From: Streptomyces antarcticus
GTDB lineage: Bacteria; Actinomycetota; Actinomycetes; Streptomycetales; Streptomycetaceae
Reading direction: 5' to 3'
Assembly (NCBI RefSeq): GCF_026627255.1
Contig: NZ_JAPNLM010000002.1
Span: 62,001-126,000 of the forward strand
DNA: 64,000 nt
The position numbers and the translations under genes were made by a program. Below, one piece after another: positions 44,879 through 54,112 of this stretch. Positions within the stretch are counted from its first letter, which is position 1; every line of letters begins with the position of its first letter. The notes beneath the pieces are model-generated. The model had not been told where the DNA came from, ran no database searches, and saw only the letters and a program-made list of their open reading frames with translations.

Positions 44879-46174
44879 TCAGAAGGCGAAGCACTCGGAG
44901 TGGATGTGGCCGGCCGGCACCCCGGCCCGCAGCAGTGCGGCCCGCGCCGCCCCGGCCATCCCCGGCGGCCCGCACAGGTACACGTCGTGCGCGGCGAGGT
45001 CCGGAACCAGCGCGGCCAGCGCCTGCGGGGCGAGCGGATCGTAGGCGGCGCCGGACGGCCCCAGCAGGTAGTGCAGCCCGGCCTGCCGCTCGGCGGCGAT
45101 GGCCTCCAGCTCGGCACGCAGGACCAGGTGCTCCTCAGCCCCGGCCCGGTAGAGCAGGGTGAGGTCCCCGGGGCCGCCGGGCAGGGTCTCGAACAGGGCC
45201 CGGATCGGGGTGATGCCGACCCCGCCCGCGATCAGCAGCACCTTGGCCCGGGTCCGCCGGGCGGCGGTGAGCGCCCCGAACGGCCCGGTGGCCAGGACCC
45301 GCGTCCCGGGACGCAGCCTGCGGATGCGGCGGGAGTGGCCGCCGAGCCCCTTGACGGTGATCCGGAGGGTGTCGTCGCGGACCGGCGCGGACAGCGAGAA
45401 CGGCAGCGCGGTGTGCCAGAGCCTGCGCCGGAGGAACCGCCAGCGCAGGAACTGCCCCGGCTCGGCGCGCAGTTCGGCGAGGTGCTCCCCGGACACGGTG
45501 ACGGAGACGACGCCCGGCCCCTCGACCCGTACCTCGGCGACCCGCAGCGCGTGCCGCAGGGCCTGCCGTACGGGGACCACGGCGCGGTACCAGACCAGCA
45601 GGACGGCGACGGCGGTGTGGGCGAGGGCCCAGAACCAGGCGACCGGGGCGACGTCGGGTCCGGCGAGCTGGTGGCCGAACCCGAGGGCGGCGGCGAGGTA
45701 GACCAGGAGGTGCACCCCGCGCCAGGTCTCGTGCGACACCCGGCGGCGCACCGCCCGGGCGGAGGTCACGCCGACCGCGGCCAGGAGGACGGTCCCGGCC
45801 GCGGCGGCGGCGAGCGCGGGGTAGCCGAGCAGGTCCCGGACGGCGGACACCACGTCGACCCCCTCGTGCACGGCGTAGCCGAGCAGGGCGAAGAGCCCGT
45901 GCCCGAAGCAGAGGAGCAGGACGTGCTTGCCGCCGGCGGCGTGCCAGCGGGCCAGCCGGTCGGCGCCGACGCCGTGCTCGACGGCCGGTACCCGGGCCAT
46001 GAGGAACAGCAGCACCAGCACCCCGTACCCGGCGAGCAGACCGGTCAGGTGGGCGGCCGTGGCGAACAGCGCGTCGGGCCGGGCCGACGGGCGCACCTGC
46101 GCCGCCCAGAGCGCGGTCACGACCCCCGCCCCGCCCAGCATCCCGCCCCTGACCAGCACCACCGCATCTCGCAT
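44879..46174 (-). CDS. Ferric-reductase-like membrane oxidoreductase with FNR module
   Basis: This 431-residue protein has an N-terminal six-helix ferric-reductase-like heme domain with paired His in membrane helices (GGKHVLLLCFGHG; HETWRGVHLL; GFGHQLAG). A ferredoxin-NADP reductase module follows: FAD motif LPFSLSAP, and NAD part GGVGITPIRALFETLP and YLCGPPGM, ending in Phe. It would carry electrons from NAD(P)H through FAD and heme across the membrane, to iron, oxygen or another acceptor. The ATG at 46174 or an upstream GTG at 46183 are possible. It is divergent from the nirB operon across 157 bp. Confidence 0.82.
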   Translation of the reverse strand: MRDAVVLVRGGMLGGAGVVTALWAAQVRPSARPDALFATAAHLTGLLAGYGVLVLLFLMARVPAVEHGVGADRLARWHAAGGKHVLLLCFGHGLFALLGYAVHEGVDVVSAVRDLLGYPALAAAAAGTVLLAAVGVTSARAVRRRVSHETWRGVHLLVYLAAALGFGHQLAGPDVAPVAWFWALAHTAVAVLLVWYRAVVPVRQALRHALRVAEVRVEGPGVVSVTVSGEHLAELRAEPGQFLRWRFLRRRLWHTALPFSLSAPVRDDTLRITVKGLGGHSRRIRRLRPGTRVLATGPFGALTAARRTRAKVLLIAGGVGITPIRALFETLPGGPGDLTLLYRAGAEEHLVLRAELEAIAAERQAGLHYLLGPSGAAYDPLAPQALAALVPDLAAHDVYLCGPPGMAGAARAALLRAGVPAGHIHSECFAF

Positions 46175-46282
46175 ACGGGTCACGCTAAGCGCCCGGACGG
46201 GCACGCAGATGATCCTTAAGGCGGCCTTGAGGGAGGCCTCACCGACCCTTAACCCCTGCGCTGAGGCGGGCGTTCCGTCCGG

Positions 46283-46309
46283 GTAACAACGGCGATGCGG
46301 CGGGGAAAC
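46283..46309 (+). promoter_or_regulatory. Putative GlnR box upstream of the nirB operon
   Basis: GTAAC (46283), GATGC (46294) and GAAAC (46305) are spaced every 11 bp, matching the three-box form of the actinomycete GlnR consensus. It ends 22 bp before the first start of the nitrite reductase operon. GlnR activation of nirB is established in S. coelicolor. Confidence 0.65.
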
Positions 46310-46331
46310 AGCGCCCCCGCACGCTCGTGGC

Positions 46332-47678
46332 ATGACCTCGGAGCAGCGTGTGGTGGTGATCGGCGGCGGCCTGGCGGGCCTGCGGCTGGCGCAGCGGATG
46401 AGCGGCCCGGACGCGGCGGTGACCGTGCTGGGCGAGGAGACGCACGTCCCGTACAACCGGGTGCTGCTCGCCGAGGTCCTCGCGGGCCGGTACGCGCCGG
46501 AGGTGACGGCCCTGCCCGCACCCGGCCCGGCGCTGCGGCGGGGCGTCCGGGCGGTCCGGATCGACCGTGCGGAGCGGGCGGTGCACTGCGACGACGGGAG
46601 CGTGGAGCGGTACGACACCCTGGTGCTGGCCACGGGTTCGAACCCGGTGCTGCCACCGCTGCGTGGGCTGTTCGTGCCGGACGGGCGGGAACTCCCCGAG
46701 GGGGTGCACCCGTTCCGCACGATGGACGACTGCCTGGCCCTGTCGGCGGCCGTCGGACCGGGCGTGCGCGCGGTGGTCATCGGCGGCGGCCTGCTGGGCG
46801 TCTCGGCGGCCCGGGCGCTGGCGGCGCGGGGCGCGCAGGTGGTCCTGGCCCAGCAGGCGGAGCGGCTGATGGAGCGCCAGCTCGACGCGGCCGCCTCGGC
46901 GCTGCTCCACGCCCACCTGACCGCGCTGGGCGTGGAGATCCACACGGAGTGCCGGGTGCGCGGCCTGAGTACGACCGGCCCGCCGGGCGGTTCCCGCCGG
47001 GTCACCGGGGCCGAACTCGCCGACGGCTACCGGCTGGAGGCCGACCTCGTCGTGCTGGCCTGCGGGGTGCGCCCCCGTACGGGTCTGGCCGTGGCCGCCG
47101 GCCTCGACGTCCGCACGGGCGTCGTCGTCGACGACCGGCTCCGCACCAGCGACCCCCGCGTCCACGCCATCGGCGACTGCGCCGAGCACGCCGGCCGGGT
47201 GTACGGCCTGGCGGGCGCGGCCCTGGAGCAGGCCGACGCACTGGCCGCGATCCTCACCGGCCGGACCCCGCACGGGGCTCCGGACGCCGCGCCCGCTGCC
47301 GGGGTCACCGCCGCCCCGGAGACCGCCGCTCACGCCGGCGCGGGAGCCGCCCCGGACGCCCGCCCCGGCGGGGCGGCCCCGTACACCGGCACCCGGGCCC
47401 TCACCCGGCTCACGCTCGGCGGAGCCGGCCACCGCACGCTCGACCTCGCCGCCTTCGGTGAGACCACCCCGCTCCCCGGCGACGACGTGGTCCGCCTCGC
47501 GGACGCCACCCGCCGGACCTACCGGCAGGTCGTCGTCCGCGGCGACCGCCTCGTCGGCGGGGTCCTGCTCGGCGAGCTCTCCAGCGTGGGCGCCCTCGCC
47601 CGCGGCTGGGAGGGCGGCGAGCCCCTGCACGACCCCGCCGACCTGTTCCGCCTGCTCACCGACGACGGAGGCCACTGA
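46332..47678 (+). CDS. NirB-like FAD/NAD oxidoreductase without siroheme domain
   Basis: This 448-residue flavoprotein resembles the N-terminal half of NirB or nitrite-linked reductases. FAD motif VVIGGGLAGLRLAQ is at about 8-21, NAD motif VVIGGGLLGVSAARAL near 157, and AIGDCAEH near 281 is the second FAD-contact site. It lacks the 2Fe-2S and siroheme modules. The insertion at about 315-355 is Ala/Pro-rich and disordered. It is the first gene of the nirB operon, one base before the nirB start, and probably supplies electrons to nitrite or nitrate reductase; it could be the missing NasB-like partner of NasA. Confidence 0.85.
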   Translation: MTSEQRVVVIGGGLAGLRLAQRMSGPDAAVTVLGEETHVPYNRVLLAEVLAGRYAPEVTALPAPGPALRRGVRAVRIDRAERAVHCDDGSVERYDTLVLATGSNPVLPPLRGLFVPDGRELPEGVHPFRTMDDCLALSAAVGPGVRAVVIGGGLLGVSAARALAARGAQVVLAQQAERLMERQLDAAASALLHAHLTALGVEIHTECRVRGLSTTGPPGGSRRVTGAELADGYRLEADLVVLACGVRPRTGLAVAAGLDVRTGVVVDDRLRTSDPRVHAIGDCAEHAGRVYGLAGAALEQADALAAILTGRTPHGAPDAAPAAGVTAAPETAAHAGAGAAPDARPGGAAPYTGTRALTRLTLGGAGHRTLDLAAFGETTPLPGDDVVRLADATRRTYRQVVVRGDRLVGGVLLGELSSVGALARGWEGGEPLHDPADLFRLLTDDGGH

Positions 47679-47679
47679 C

Positions 47680-50211
47680 ATGACCGAGCCCCTGCCCACC
47701 CTCGTGCTCATCGGGCACGGCATGGTCGGCCAGCGCTACCTCGAAGCCCTGGCCGAGCGGGGCGCCACCGCGACCCACCGGGTCACCGTGCTCTGCGAGG
47801 AGCCCCGGCCGGCCTACGACCGGGTGCACCTCACCTCGTACTTCTCCGGCAGCACCCCCGAGGACCTGTCCATGACGCCGTCCGGCTTCATGGAGGAGCA
47901 CGGCATCGCCCTGCACCTCGACGACCCCGCCGAATCCGTCGACCGGGAGGCCCGCACCGTCACCTCCCGCTCCGGCCGCGTCTTCCCGTACGACGTCCTG
48001 GTCCTGGCGACCGGCAGCCACCCCTTCGTGCCGCCGGTCCCCGGCAAGGACGCACCGGGCTGCTTCGTCTACCGCACCATCGAGGACCTCCTCGCCATCG
48101 AGGAGTACGCCAAGACCCGCACCCACGGCGCGGTCGTCGGCGGCGGACTCCTCGGGCTGGAGGCGGCCGGCGCCCTTCAGGGCCTCGGACTCACCGCCCG
48201 GATCGTCGAGTTCGCCCCGCGCCTGATGCCCGTCCAAATCGACGAGGGCGGCGGCGCGGCCCTGCTGCGCACCATCGAGGCCATGGGCCTCACCGTCCAC
48301 ACCGGCGTGGGCACCCAGGAGGTGCTGACCGGCGAGGACGGCAGCGTCAGCGGGATGCTGCTCTCCGACGGCTCCCGCGTCGACACCGAGCTCGTCGTCT
48401 TCTCCGCGGGCGTCCGCCCCCGCGACCAGCTGGCCCGCTCCGCGGGGCTGGACGTGGGCGAGCGCGGCGGCATCGCCGTCGATGCCCGCTGCCGCACCTC
48501 CGATCCGCGCGTGTACGCCATCGGCGAGTGCGCGCTCGCCGTCGACGGCCGGGTGTACGGCCTGGTCGCCCCCGGCTACGAGATGGCCGAGACCGCCGCC
48601 GACGACCTGCTGGGCCGCGAGAAGGAGTTCACCGGAGCCGACCTCTCCACCAAGCTCAAGCTCCTCGGCGTCGACGTGGCCTCCTTCGGCGACGCCCACG
48701 GCGCCGCCCCCGGCAGCCTCGACGTGGTCTGGTCCGACTCCCGCTCGGGCGTCTACAAGAAGCTGGTCGTCTCCCCCGACGGGGTGCTGCTCGGCGGGGT
48801 CCTGGTCGGCGACGCCGACTCGTACGGGCTGCTGCGCCCGCTCACCGGCAGCGTGCCGCCCGTCGCCCCCGAGCAACTGGTCCTGCCCGCCGGCCTCGGC
48901 GCGCCCGTCGCGCTCGGCCCGTCCGCGCTCCCCGACCACGCGGTGATCTGCTCCTGCCACAACGTCACCAAGCGGGCCATCGCCGCCTGCGCCACCGTCC
49001 CCGAGGTCAAGAAGTGCACCAAGGCGGGCACCGGCTGCGGCAGCTGCCTCAAGGTGATCGGGCAGCTGCTGCCGCCGGCCGCCGACCCGGGCCTGTGCGG
49101 CTGCTTCCCGCACACCCGCACGGAGCTGTACGAGATCGTCCGCACCCGGCGGCTGACGTCGTACGCGGAGCTGCTGGACGGCCACGGCCGCCCGGAAGCC
49201 CGCGGCGGAGACGGCTGCGAGGTGTGCAAGCCCACCGTCGGCTCGATCATCGCCTCCCTCGCCCCGACCCTCGGGGCCAGCGGCTACGTCCTCGACGGGG
49301 AACAGGCGGCCCTCCAGGACACGAACGACCACTTCCTCGCCAACATCCAGCGCAACGGCTCCTATTCGGTCGTCCCGCGCATCCCCGGCGGCGAGATCAC
49401 CCCGGACAGGCTGATCGTGATCGGCGAGGTGGCACGCGACTTCGGCCTCTACACGAAGATCACCGGCGGGCAGCGGATCGACCTCTTCGGCGCGAGCGTG
49501 GACCAGCTCCCGCTGATCTGGGCCCGGCTCGTCGACGCGGGCTTCGAGTCCGGGCACGCGTACGGGAAGGCCCTGCGGACGGTGAAGTCCTGCGTGGGGC
49601 AGACCTGGTGCCGGTACGGGGTTCAGGACAGCGTGCGCATGGCCATCGGCCTGGAACTGCGCTACCGGGGCCTGCGGGCACCGCACAAGCTGAAGTCGGC
49701 GGTCTCCGGCTGCGCCCGCGAGTGCGCGGAGGCGCAGAGCAAGGACTTCGGGGTGATCGCGACGGCGAGCGGCTGGAACCTCTACGTCGGCGGCAACGGC
49801 GGGGCCACCCCGCGCCACGCCGACCTGCTCGCCCAGGACCTGTCGGACGCCGAGCTGATCCGCCTCATCGACCGGTTCCTGATGTTCTACATCCGCACCG
49901 CCGACCGGCTGGAGCGGACCTCCACCTGGCTGGAACGGATGGAGGGCGGTCTGGAGCACCTGCGGGACGTGGTCGTGCACGACTCGCTCGGGCTGTGCGC
50001 GGAGCTGGAGTCCCTGATGGCCGACCACGTCGCGCACTACCGCGACGAGTGGGCCGAGACCCTGTCGGACCCGGAGCGGATGCGCCGTTTCGTGTCCTTC
50101 GTCAACGCGCCCGGGGCCCCCGACCCGACCGTGAAGTTCGTGCCCGAACGCGACCAGGTCAAGCCCGACCTGGCCGTCCTCACCCTTCAGCCGCTGGGAG
50201 GCACCCGATGA
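47680..50211 (+). CDS. nirB: Nitrite reductase large subunit
   Basis: This 843-residue assimilatory NAD(P)H nitrite reductase converts nitrite to ammonium in the cytoplasm. Domains in order: FAD/NAD oxidoreductase (about 1-410, GHGMVGQRYLEAL; VGGGLLGLEAAGAL), BFD-like 2Fe-2S motif (ICSCHNVTKRAI to GTGCGSC, about 424-455), ferredoxin-like half repeat and sulphite/nitrite reductase domain. The siroheme-4Fe-4S ligands lie in SCVGQTWCRYG (C-x5-C) and SGCARECAEAQSKDF (C-x3-C). The ATG at 47680 follows GGAGG; the stop overlaps nirD by four bases. Regulation by GlnR is suggested by the upstream box. Confidence 0.96.
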   Translation: MTEPLPTLVLIGHGMVGQRYLEALAERGATATHRVTVLCEEPRPAYDRVHLTSYFSGSTPEDLSMTPSGFMEEHGIALHLDDPAESVDREARTVTSRSGRVFPYDVLVLATGSHPFVPPVPGKDAPGCFVYRTIEDLLAIEEYAKTRTHGAVVGGGLLGLEAAGALQGLGLTARIVEFAPRLMPVQIDEGGGAALLRTIEAMGLTVHTGVGTQEVLTGEDGSVSGMLLSDGSRVDTELVVFSAGVRPRDQLARSAGLDVGERGGIAVDARCRTSDPRVYAIGECALAVDGRVYGLVAPGYEMAETAADDLLGREKEFTGADLSTKLKLLGVDVASFGDAHGAAPGSLDVVWSDSRSGVYKKLVVSPDGVLLGGVLVGDADSYGLLRPLTGSVPPVAPEQLVLPAGLGAPVALGPSALPDHAVICSCHNVTKRAIAACATVPEVKKCTKAGTGCGSCLKVIGQLLPPAADPGLCGCFPHTRTELYEIVRTRRLTSYAELLDGHGRPEARGGDGCEVCKPTVGSIIASLAPTLGASGYVLDGEQAALQDTNDHFLANIQRNGSYSVVPRIPGGEITPDRLIVIGEVARDFGLYTKITGGQRIDLFGASVDQLPLIWARLVDAGFESGHAYGKALRTVKSCVGQTWCRYGVQDSVRMAIGLELRYRGLRAPHKLKSAVSGCARECAEAQSKDFGVIATASGWNLYVGGNGGATPRHADLLAQDLSDAELIRLIDRFLMFYIRTADRLERTSTWLERMEGGLEHLRDVVVHDSLGLCAELESLMADHVAHYRDEWAETLSDPERMRRFVSFVNAPGAPDPTVKFVPERDQVKPDLAVLTLQPLGGTR

Positions 50212-50540
50212 CCGTCGAACTGGAGGTGGAGGAGGGGTGGCTGACGGTGTGCGAGCTGTCGGCGCTCGTCCCCGGCCGGGGCGTCGCGGCCCTGCTGCCC
50301 GACGGGAGCCAGGCCGCGGTGTTCCTCGACCGCGGGGGGCGCCCGTACGCCATCGGCAACCAGGACCCCTTCACCGGGGCGCACGTGCTGTCGCGGGGGC
50401 TGCTGGGGTGCGCGGCAGGGCGGCCGTTCGTGGCCTCGCCGCTGCTCAAGCAGCGCTTCGACCTGGAGTCGGGGCGCTGCCTGGACGACGAGGAGGTCGC
50501 GGTCCGGACCTACCGGGTGCGGACCGCCGCCACCTCGTGA
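50208..50540 (+). CDS. nirD: Nitrite reductase small subunit
   Basis: This 110-residue Rieske-fold NirD subunit stabilises or activates NirB. It has the Rieske-type beta scaffold (VFLDRGGRPYAIGNQDPF, then GLLGCAAGRPFVASPLLKQR) but lacks the CxH/CxxH cluster ligands, as usual for NirD. The ATG overlaps the nirB stop (ATGA) and has GGGAGG upstream. It ends the operon and converges on a VOC-family gene. Confidence 0.95.
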   Translation: MTVELEVEEGWLTVCELSALVPGRGVAALLPDGSQAAVFLDRGGRPYAIGNQDPFTGAHVLSRGLLGCAAGRPFVASPLLKQRFDLESGRCLDDEEVAVRTYRVRTAATS

Positions 50541-50549
50541 GGGCGGTGC

Positions 50550-50957
50550 TCAGCCCTGGACCGCCGCCGGGTCCATCCACATGATCTCCCAGGTGTGTCC
50601 GTCGAGGTCGTCGAAAGCCCGGCCGTACATGAAGCCGAGGTCCTGGGCCGGGCGGGACTCGGTGCCCCCGGCGGCGACGGCCGCGTCGACGAGCGCGTCG
50701 ACCGCGGCGCGGCTCTCGGAGCTGAGACAGAGCAGGACCTCGGAGGTCTTGGTGGCGTCCGCGATCTCCTTGTGGGTGAAGTCCTTGTAGCGGGCCTCGG
50801 TCAGGAGCATCGCCACGATCGTGTCGCTGATCACCATGGAGGCGCAGTTCTCGTCACTGAACTGGGCGTTGAAGCCGTAGCCGAGCTCGCCCCAGAAGGC
50901 CTTGCTGGCGTCCAGGTCCTTGACCGGCAGGTTGACGAAGATCATGGTGGCGGACAT
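50550..50957 (-). CDS. VOC/glyoxalase-superfamily protein
   Basis: This 135-residue vicinal-oxygen-chelate fold protein matches the group of PhnB/lactoylglutathione-lyase-like proteins with VNLPVKDLDASKAFW at 8-22 and FDDLDGHTWEIMWMDP at the C-terminus. Metal-ligand positions are only partly conserved, so it could be an extradiol-dioxygenase-like or antibiotic-binding member with unknown substrate. The ATG has GAGGGA upstream. It is monocistronic. Confidence 0.88.
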   Translation of the reverse strand: MSATMIFVNLPVKDLDASKAFWGELGYGFNAQFSDENCASMVISDTIVAMLLTEARYKDFTHKEIADATKTSEVLLCLSSESRAAVDALVDAAVAAGGTESRPAQDLGFMYGRAFDDLDGHTWEIMWMDPAAVQG

Positions 50958-51577
50958 CTCGGTCCCTCTTCCCTCGGCTGCGCTCGCACCGTGCGGCGCG
51001 TTCGAGGGGTAGACCGGGGGGCGCCGGAAAACTCATCGCTCCCGGGAAAAATCCCGCGCGATTTCTTTGGCCGGGGACGAATCAGCAGGTCAGGAGGGTC
51101 CGGTCCCCGCGAGCACACCACCCGGACGGCTCAAGCGCGGCGTGCGGGGCGAAGGTCCCGCGGGAGGGGCCTCTGGAGGGGCCTCTGGAAGGCCCGCACG
51201 AGAGCCCGCAGGGCATCCCGTCGGCCATCGCGCGCCGTACGCGGGGTGAAACCCCGGGCGCCGGAATCGGCCGGAACCCGCCCCTCGGCGCGCCCGGCGG
51301 CGGAGGCCGGCGGGCGGGGTGTGCCTGGGCGTACGCACATCGAATCGTCCGCGGTCCGGCGCACGGCGCCGCCGGTGAGAAGCGGAAAACCTTCCGGAAA
51401 ATGCCCTCCGGCACGCCGAAATCCCTTCAGGTGAAGGGCGCACGGCCATTGACCCCGAGCCGGTCGCTCGCGCGTCATGAGGAATTGACGTCACGTCAAC
51501 TCAGCTCTTCTAGGTTCCTCGACGCGTGCGACCCCGCGTCCGACCGGACGCGGGGCCTTCCTCCCACAGGAGTGACC
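50958..51577. other. 0.6 kb upstream region of phoX, no gene
   Basis: No frame has gene-like codon bias. The stretch at about 51140-51200 repeats AGGGGCCTCTGGA-type units. The right end carries a palindrome and a -10-like TAGGTT that probably control phoX. Confidence 0.55.
51485..51516 (+). promoter_or_regulatory. Palindromic operator and promoter-like element for phoX
   Basis: TTGACGT-C-ACGTCAA (51485-51499) is a perfect inverted repeat around one base, overlapping a -35-like TTGACG; TAGGTT (51511-51516) may be the -10, though the spacing of 20 is long. A dimeric regulator binding here would block or activate transcription. It does not match the direct-repeat PHO box of PhoP. Confidence 0.45.
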
Positions 51578-52738
51578 GTGGAACGTCGTACCTTTCTGCG
51601 CGGCGCAGTCATAGGCTCGTCCGCCGCCGCCTTCGGCGGCACCCTGATGCACGGGGCGGCCTACGCGGCCCCCGCCCAGCCGGGGGCCGGCCCGTACGGG
51701 GCGCTCGGCGCGGCCGACGCGAACGGCCTCCAGCTCCCCGCCGGCTTCAGCAGCCGGGTGATCGCCCGGTCCGGCCAGAACGTCGGCTCCACCACGTACA
51801 AGTGGCACAGCGCGCCCGACGGCGGTGCCTGTTTCGCGGACGGCACGGGCTGGATCTACGTGTCGAACTCGGAGATCAACCCGAGCGGCGGCGCCAGCGC
51901 GGTGAAGTTCGGCGCGACCGGCGCGATCACCGGCGCGTACCGGATCCTGTCGAACACCCGGCAGAACTGCGCGGGCGGCAAAACCCCCTGGAACACCTGG
52001 CTGTCCTGCGAGGAGGTCACCCGCGGCTACGTGTACGAGACCGACCCGTACGGGGTGAACGCGGCCGTCCAGCGCCCGGCGATGGGCCAGTTCAAGCACG
52101 AGGCGGCCGCCGCCGACCCGGTCCGCAAGGTGATCTACCTGACGGAGGACGAGTCGGACGGCTGCTTCTACCGCTTCGTCCCGACCACCTGGGGCAACCT
52201 CTCCGCCGGCACCCTCCAGGTCCTGAAGGCGTCCACGGCCACCTCCGGCTCGTTCACCTGGGCCAACGTCCCGGACCGCGACGGTTACCCGACCGCCACG
52301 CGCAGCCAGGTCTCGGGCGCGAAGAAGTTCAGCGGCGGCGAGGGCTGCCACTACGCCAACGACACCGTGTGGTTCACGACCAAGGGCGACAACCGGGTCT
52401 GGCAGCTGAACCTCGCCGCGAGCACCTACGAGCTGGCCTACGACGACTCCCTGGTCCCCGGCGGCGCGGCCCCGCTGACGGGCGTGGACAACGTCACCGG
52501 GTCCTCGTACGGGGACCTGTACGTCGCCGAGGACGGCGGCAACATGGAGGTCTGCGTGATCACCCCGGACGACGTGGTCGCCCCGTTCCTGCGGATCACG
52601 GGCCAGTCCTCCTCGGAGATCACCGGCCCGGCCTTCTCCCCCGACGGCACCCGGCTCTACTTCAGCAGCCAGCGCGGGACGAGCGGCAGCTCGTCGGGCG
52701 GCATCACGTACGAGGTCACCGGCCCCTTCCGCACGTGA
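51578..52738 (+). CDS. Tat-exported PhoX-type phosphatase
   Basis: This 386-residue secreted calcium/iron-dependent alkaline phosphatase of the PhoX/DUF839 family releases phosphate from organic esters. A twin-Arg signal is at residues 3-9 (RRTFLRG), with hydrophobic part and AYAA cleavage near 30. Metal-site motifs are the NSEINPSGGASAVKF region near 91-105, SCEEVTRGYVYETDP and EGCHYANDTVWFTTKGDN in the C-half. The length is much shorter than Vibrio/Pasteurella PhoX but typical for actinomycete relatives. The GTG at 51578 follows ACAGGAG. Secretion through Tat fits intracellular metal loading. Confidence 0.82.
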   Translation: MERRTFLRGAVIGSSAAAFGGTLMHGAAYAAPAQPGAGPYGALGAADANGLQLPAGFSSRVIARSGQNVGSTTYKWHSAPDGGACFADGTGWIYVSNSEINPSGGASAVKFGATGAITGAYRILSNTRQNCAGGKTPWNTWLSCEEVTRGYVYETDPYGVNAAVQRPAMGQFKHEAAAADPVRKVIYLTEDESDGCFYRFVPTTWGNLSAGTLQVLKASTATSGSFTWANVPDRDGYPTATRSQVSGAKKFSGGEGCHYANDTVWFTTKGDNRVWQLNLAASTYELAYDDSLVPGGAAPLTGVDNVTGSSYGDLYVAEDGGNMEVCVITPDDVVAPFLRITGQSSSEITGPAFSPDGTRLYFSSQRGTSGSSSGGITYEVTGPFRT

Positions 52739-52795
52739 CCCAATCCCCTGGCCGTGCCCCCGGCCCCCGGACGCGCGTCCGGGGGCCGGGGGCGG

Positions 52796-53809
52796 TCACG
52801 ACGCCACCGCCCCGCCCTTCAGCAGGGCCGCGCCGAGCGGGGTCACGGTGTGCAGCACCGCGTTCCCGTGCCGCAGGGTGGTGACCAGGCCCGCCTCCCG
52901 CATCACACAGGCGTGCTGGCTCGCAGAGGCCAGGGAGACCCCGGCCCGGCGGGCCAGCTCGCTCGTGGTGGCCCCGTCCCCTATGGCACGCAGCACCACC
53001 GAGCGGGTGTGCCCGACCAGCTTGCCCAGGGTGCGCTGGCGGCGCTCCTCCACGGGCCGGGCGGCCTCGCCCCCCGCGGGCGGCGCCGAGGCCAGCTGCG
53101 CCGCGGCCGGGTAGACCAGTACGGGCGGCTGCTCCGGGTCGTGCAGCGTCACCGCGGTGCGCCGGCAGAAGAACGACGGCTGGAGCAGCAGCCCGCGCCC
53201 GCGCAGCCGTACGTCCCGGTCCACCGGGTAGTCGCACTCCAGGACCGGGGCGTGCCAGCGCAGCATCGGCGGCAGCGAGGCCAGCAGCTCGTCCGCGCCC
53301 CCGTCGAGCAGGGCCCGGCCGCGCGCGGCCCGTTCGGCCTCGATCTGGGCCTGGATGTGCGTCCAGTACGGCTCCACGGCCGCGCGGTGGTAGCCGCGCA
53401 GCTCTCCCAGCAGCCTGGGCAGGTGCTTGGTGCCGCCGTCCATGAACTCCCGCAGCCGCGGCGCGACCGCCGAGCCGGGGGCCGTGCCCGCGCCCAGGAG
53501 CAGCACCTCGTGCCGCATCCGTTCGGGACGTATGCCGCGCAGCGCGTCGAGGCCCACGTCCCACCCGTACTGCCCCTCCACAGGGGTCAGGAAATCGGGA
53601 AAATAACCTCTGCTCGGTATAAGCATACCGAGCATGCGTGTTTCACTATTCAACCTGCTCCGGGTTTCCGTACGCCATTCACCGAAGAGCCGGGCATCGC
53701 GCCGGTCCCTTAGGCGGTGAAAGCTCAGAATCGTTTCCCACAACGCATCGGGACGACCTGCCATCCGTACGCGTGCCAGGTCCACTCCAGTGAAATGGAT
53801 ACGCAGCAC
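52796..53809 (-). CDS. ArsR/winged-helix transcriptional regulator (DUF5937-like)
   Basis: About 337 residues. The N-terminal opening RIHFTGVDLARVRMAG and long Arg/Trp-rich part resemble DUF5937. The C-terminal winged helix (HTRSVVLRAIGDGATTSELA, then VSLASASQHACVMREAGL) is ArsR-like with no metal-binding Cys cluster. It would repress or activate by dimer binding. The GTG at 53809 is chosen because the conserved RIHF motif starts three residues later. No obvious partner gene is adjacent; convergent with phoX. Confidence 0.72.
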   Translation of the reverse strand: MLRIHFTGVDLARVRMAGRPDALWETILSFHRLRDRRDARLFGEWRTETRSRLNSETRMLGMLIPSRGYFPDFLTPVEGQYGWDVGLDALRGIRPERMRHEVLLLGAGTAPGSAVAPRLREFMDGGTKHLPRLLGELRGYHRAAVEPYWTHIQAQIEAERAARGRALLDGGADELLASLPPMLRWHAPVLECDYPVDRDVRLRGRGLLLQPSFFCRRTAVTLHDPEQPPVLVYPAAAQLASAPPAGGEAARPVEERRQRTLGKLVGHTRSVVLRAIGDGATTSELARRAGVSLASASQHACVMREAGLVTTLRHGNAVLHTVTPLGAALLKGGAVAS

Positions 53810-54055
53810 CGAACCCCCACCTGTGCAACCGCAATCCCCCCGCCCCATGAGTATGCATGCCGTCACACGTGGTCACCACGCCCTTTCGGCCACAGTTGAA
53901 ACCCCTTTCGGCGGAGGCGTGACAACCGAAATCCTGTACTCCGCCGGGCACACTCCGATGCGACCGAAACGCTCCGCGAAGGCCGTGGGGGGCTTTGCGG
54001 GGCCTGGCGGTCGGTCGCACCGGGAAGCGCCGACGTGCCCGGCAGAATGACAGCG
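53810..54055. other. Promoter region of the DUF5937-like regulator, no gene
   Basis: No gene supported. The stretch is less GC-biased than coding sequence and must carry the leftward promoter of the regulator. Rightward the ppdK terminators follow. Confidence 0.45.
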
Positions 54056-54085
54056 GCGGTGGACGGGTGGGGATCCGTCCACCGC
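54056..54085. terminator. Eleven-bp stem hairpin beyond ppdK
   Basis: GCGGTGGACGG and CCGTCCACCGC flank an eight-base loop. It is a second hairpin 28 bp past the main ppdK terminator; no T-tract follows on either strand. Confidence 0.55.
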
Positions 54086-54112
54086 CTGCTGGCGTAAAGA
54101 TTTGTTGAACAC

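Noticed and set aside
51140..51200. AGGGGCCTCTGGA repeats as an insertion sequence end
   Set aside because: Only two to three short copies, no inverted partner and no transposase.
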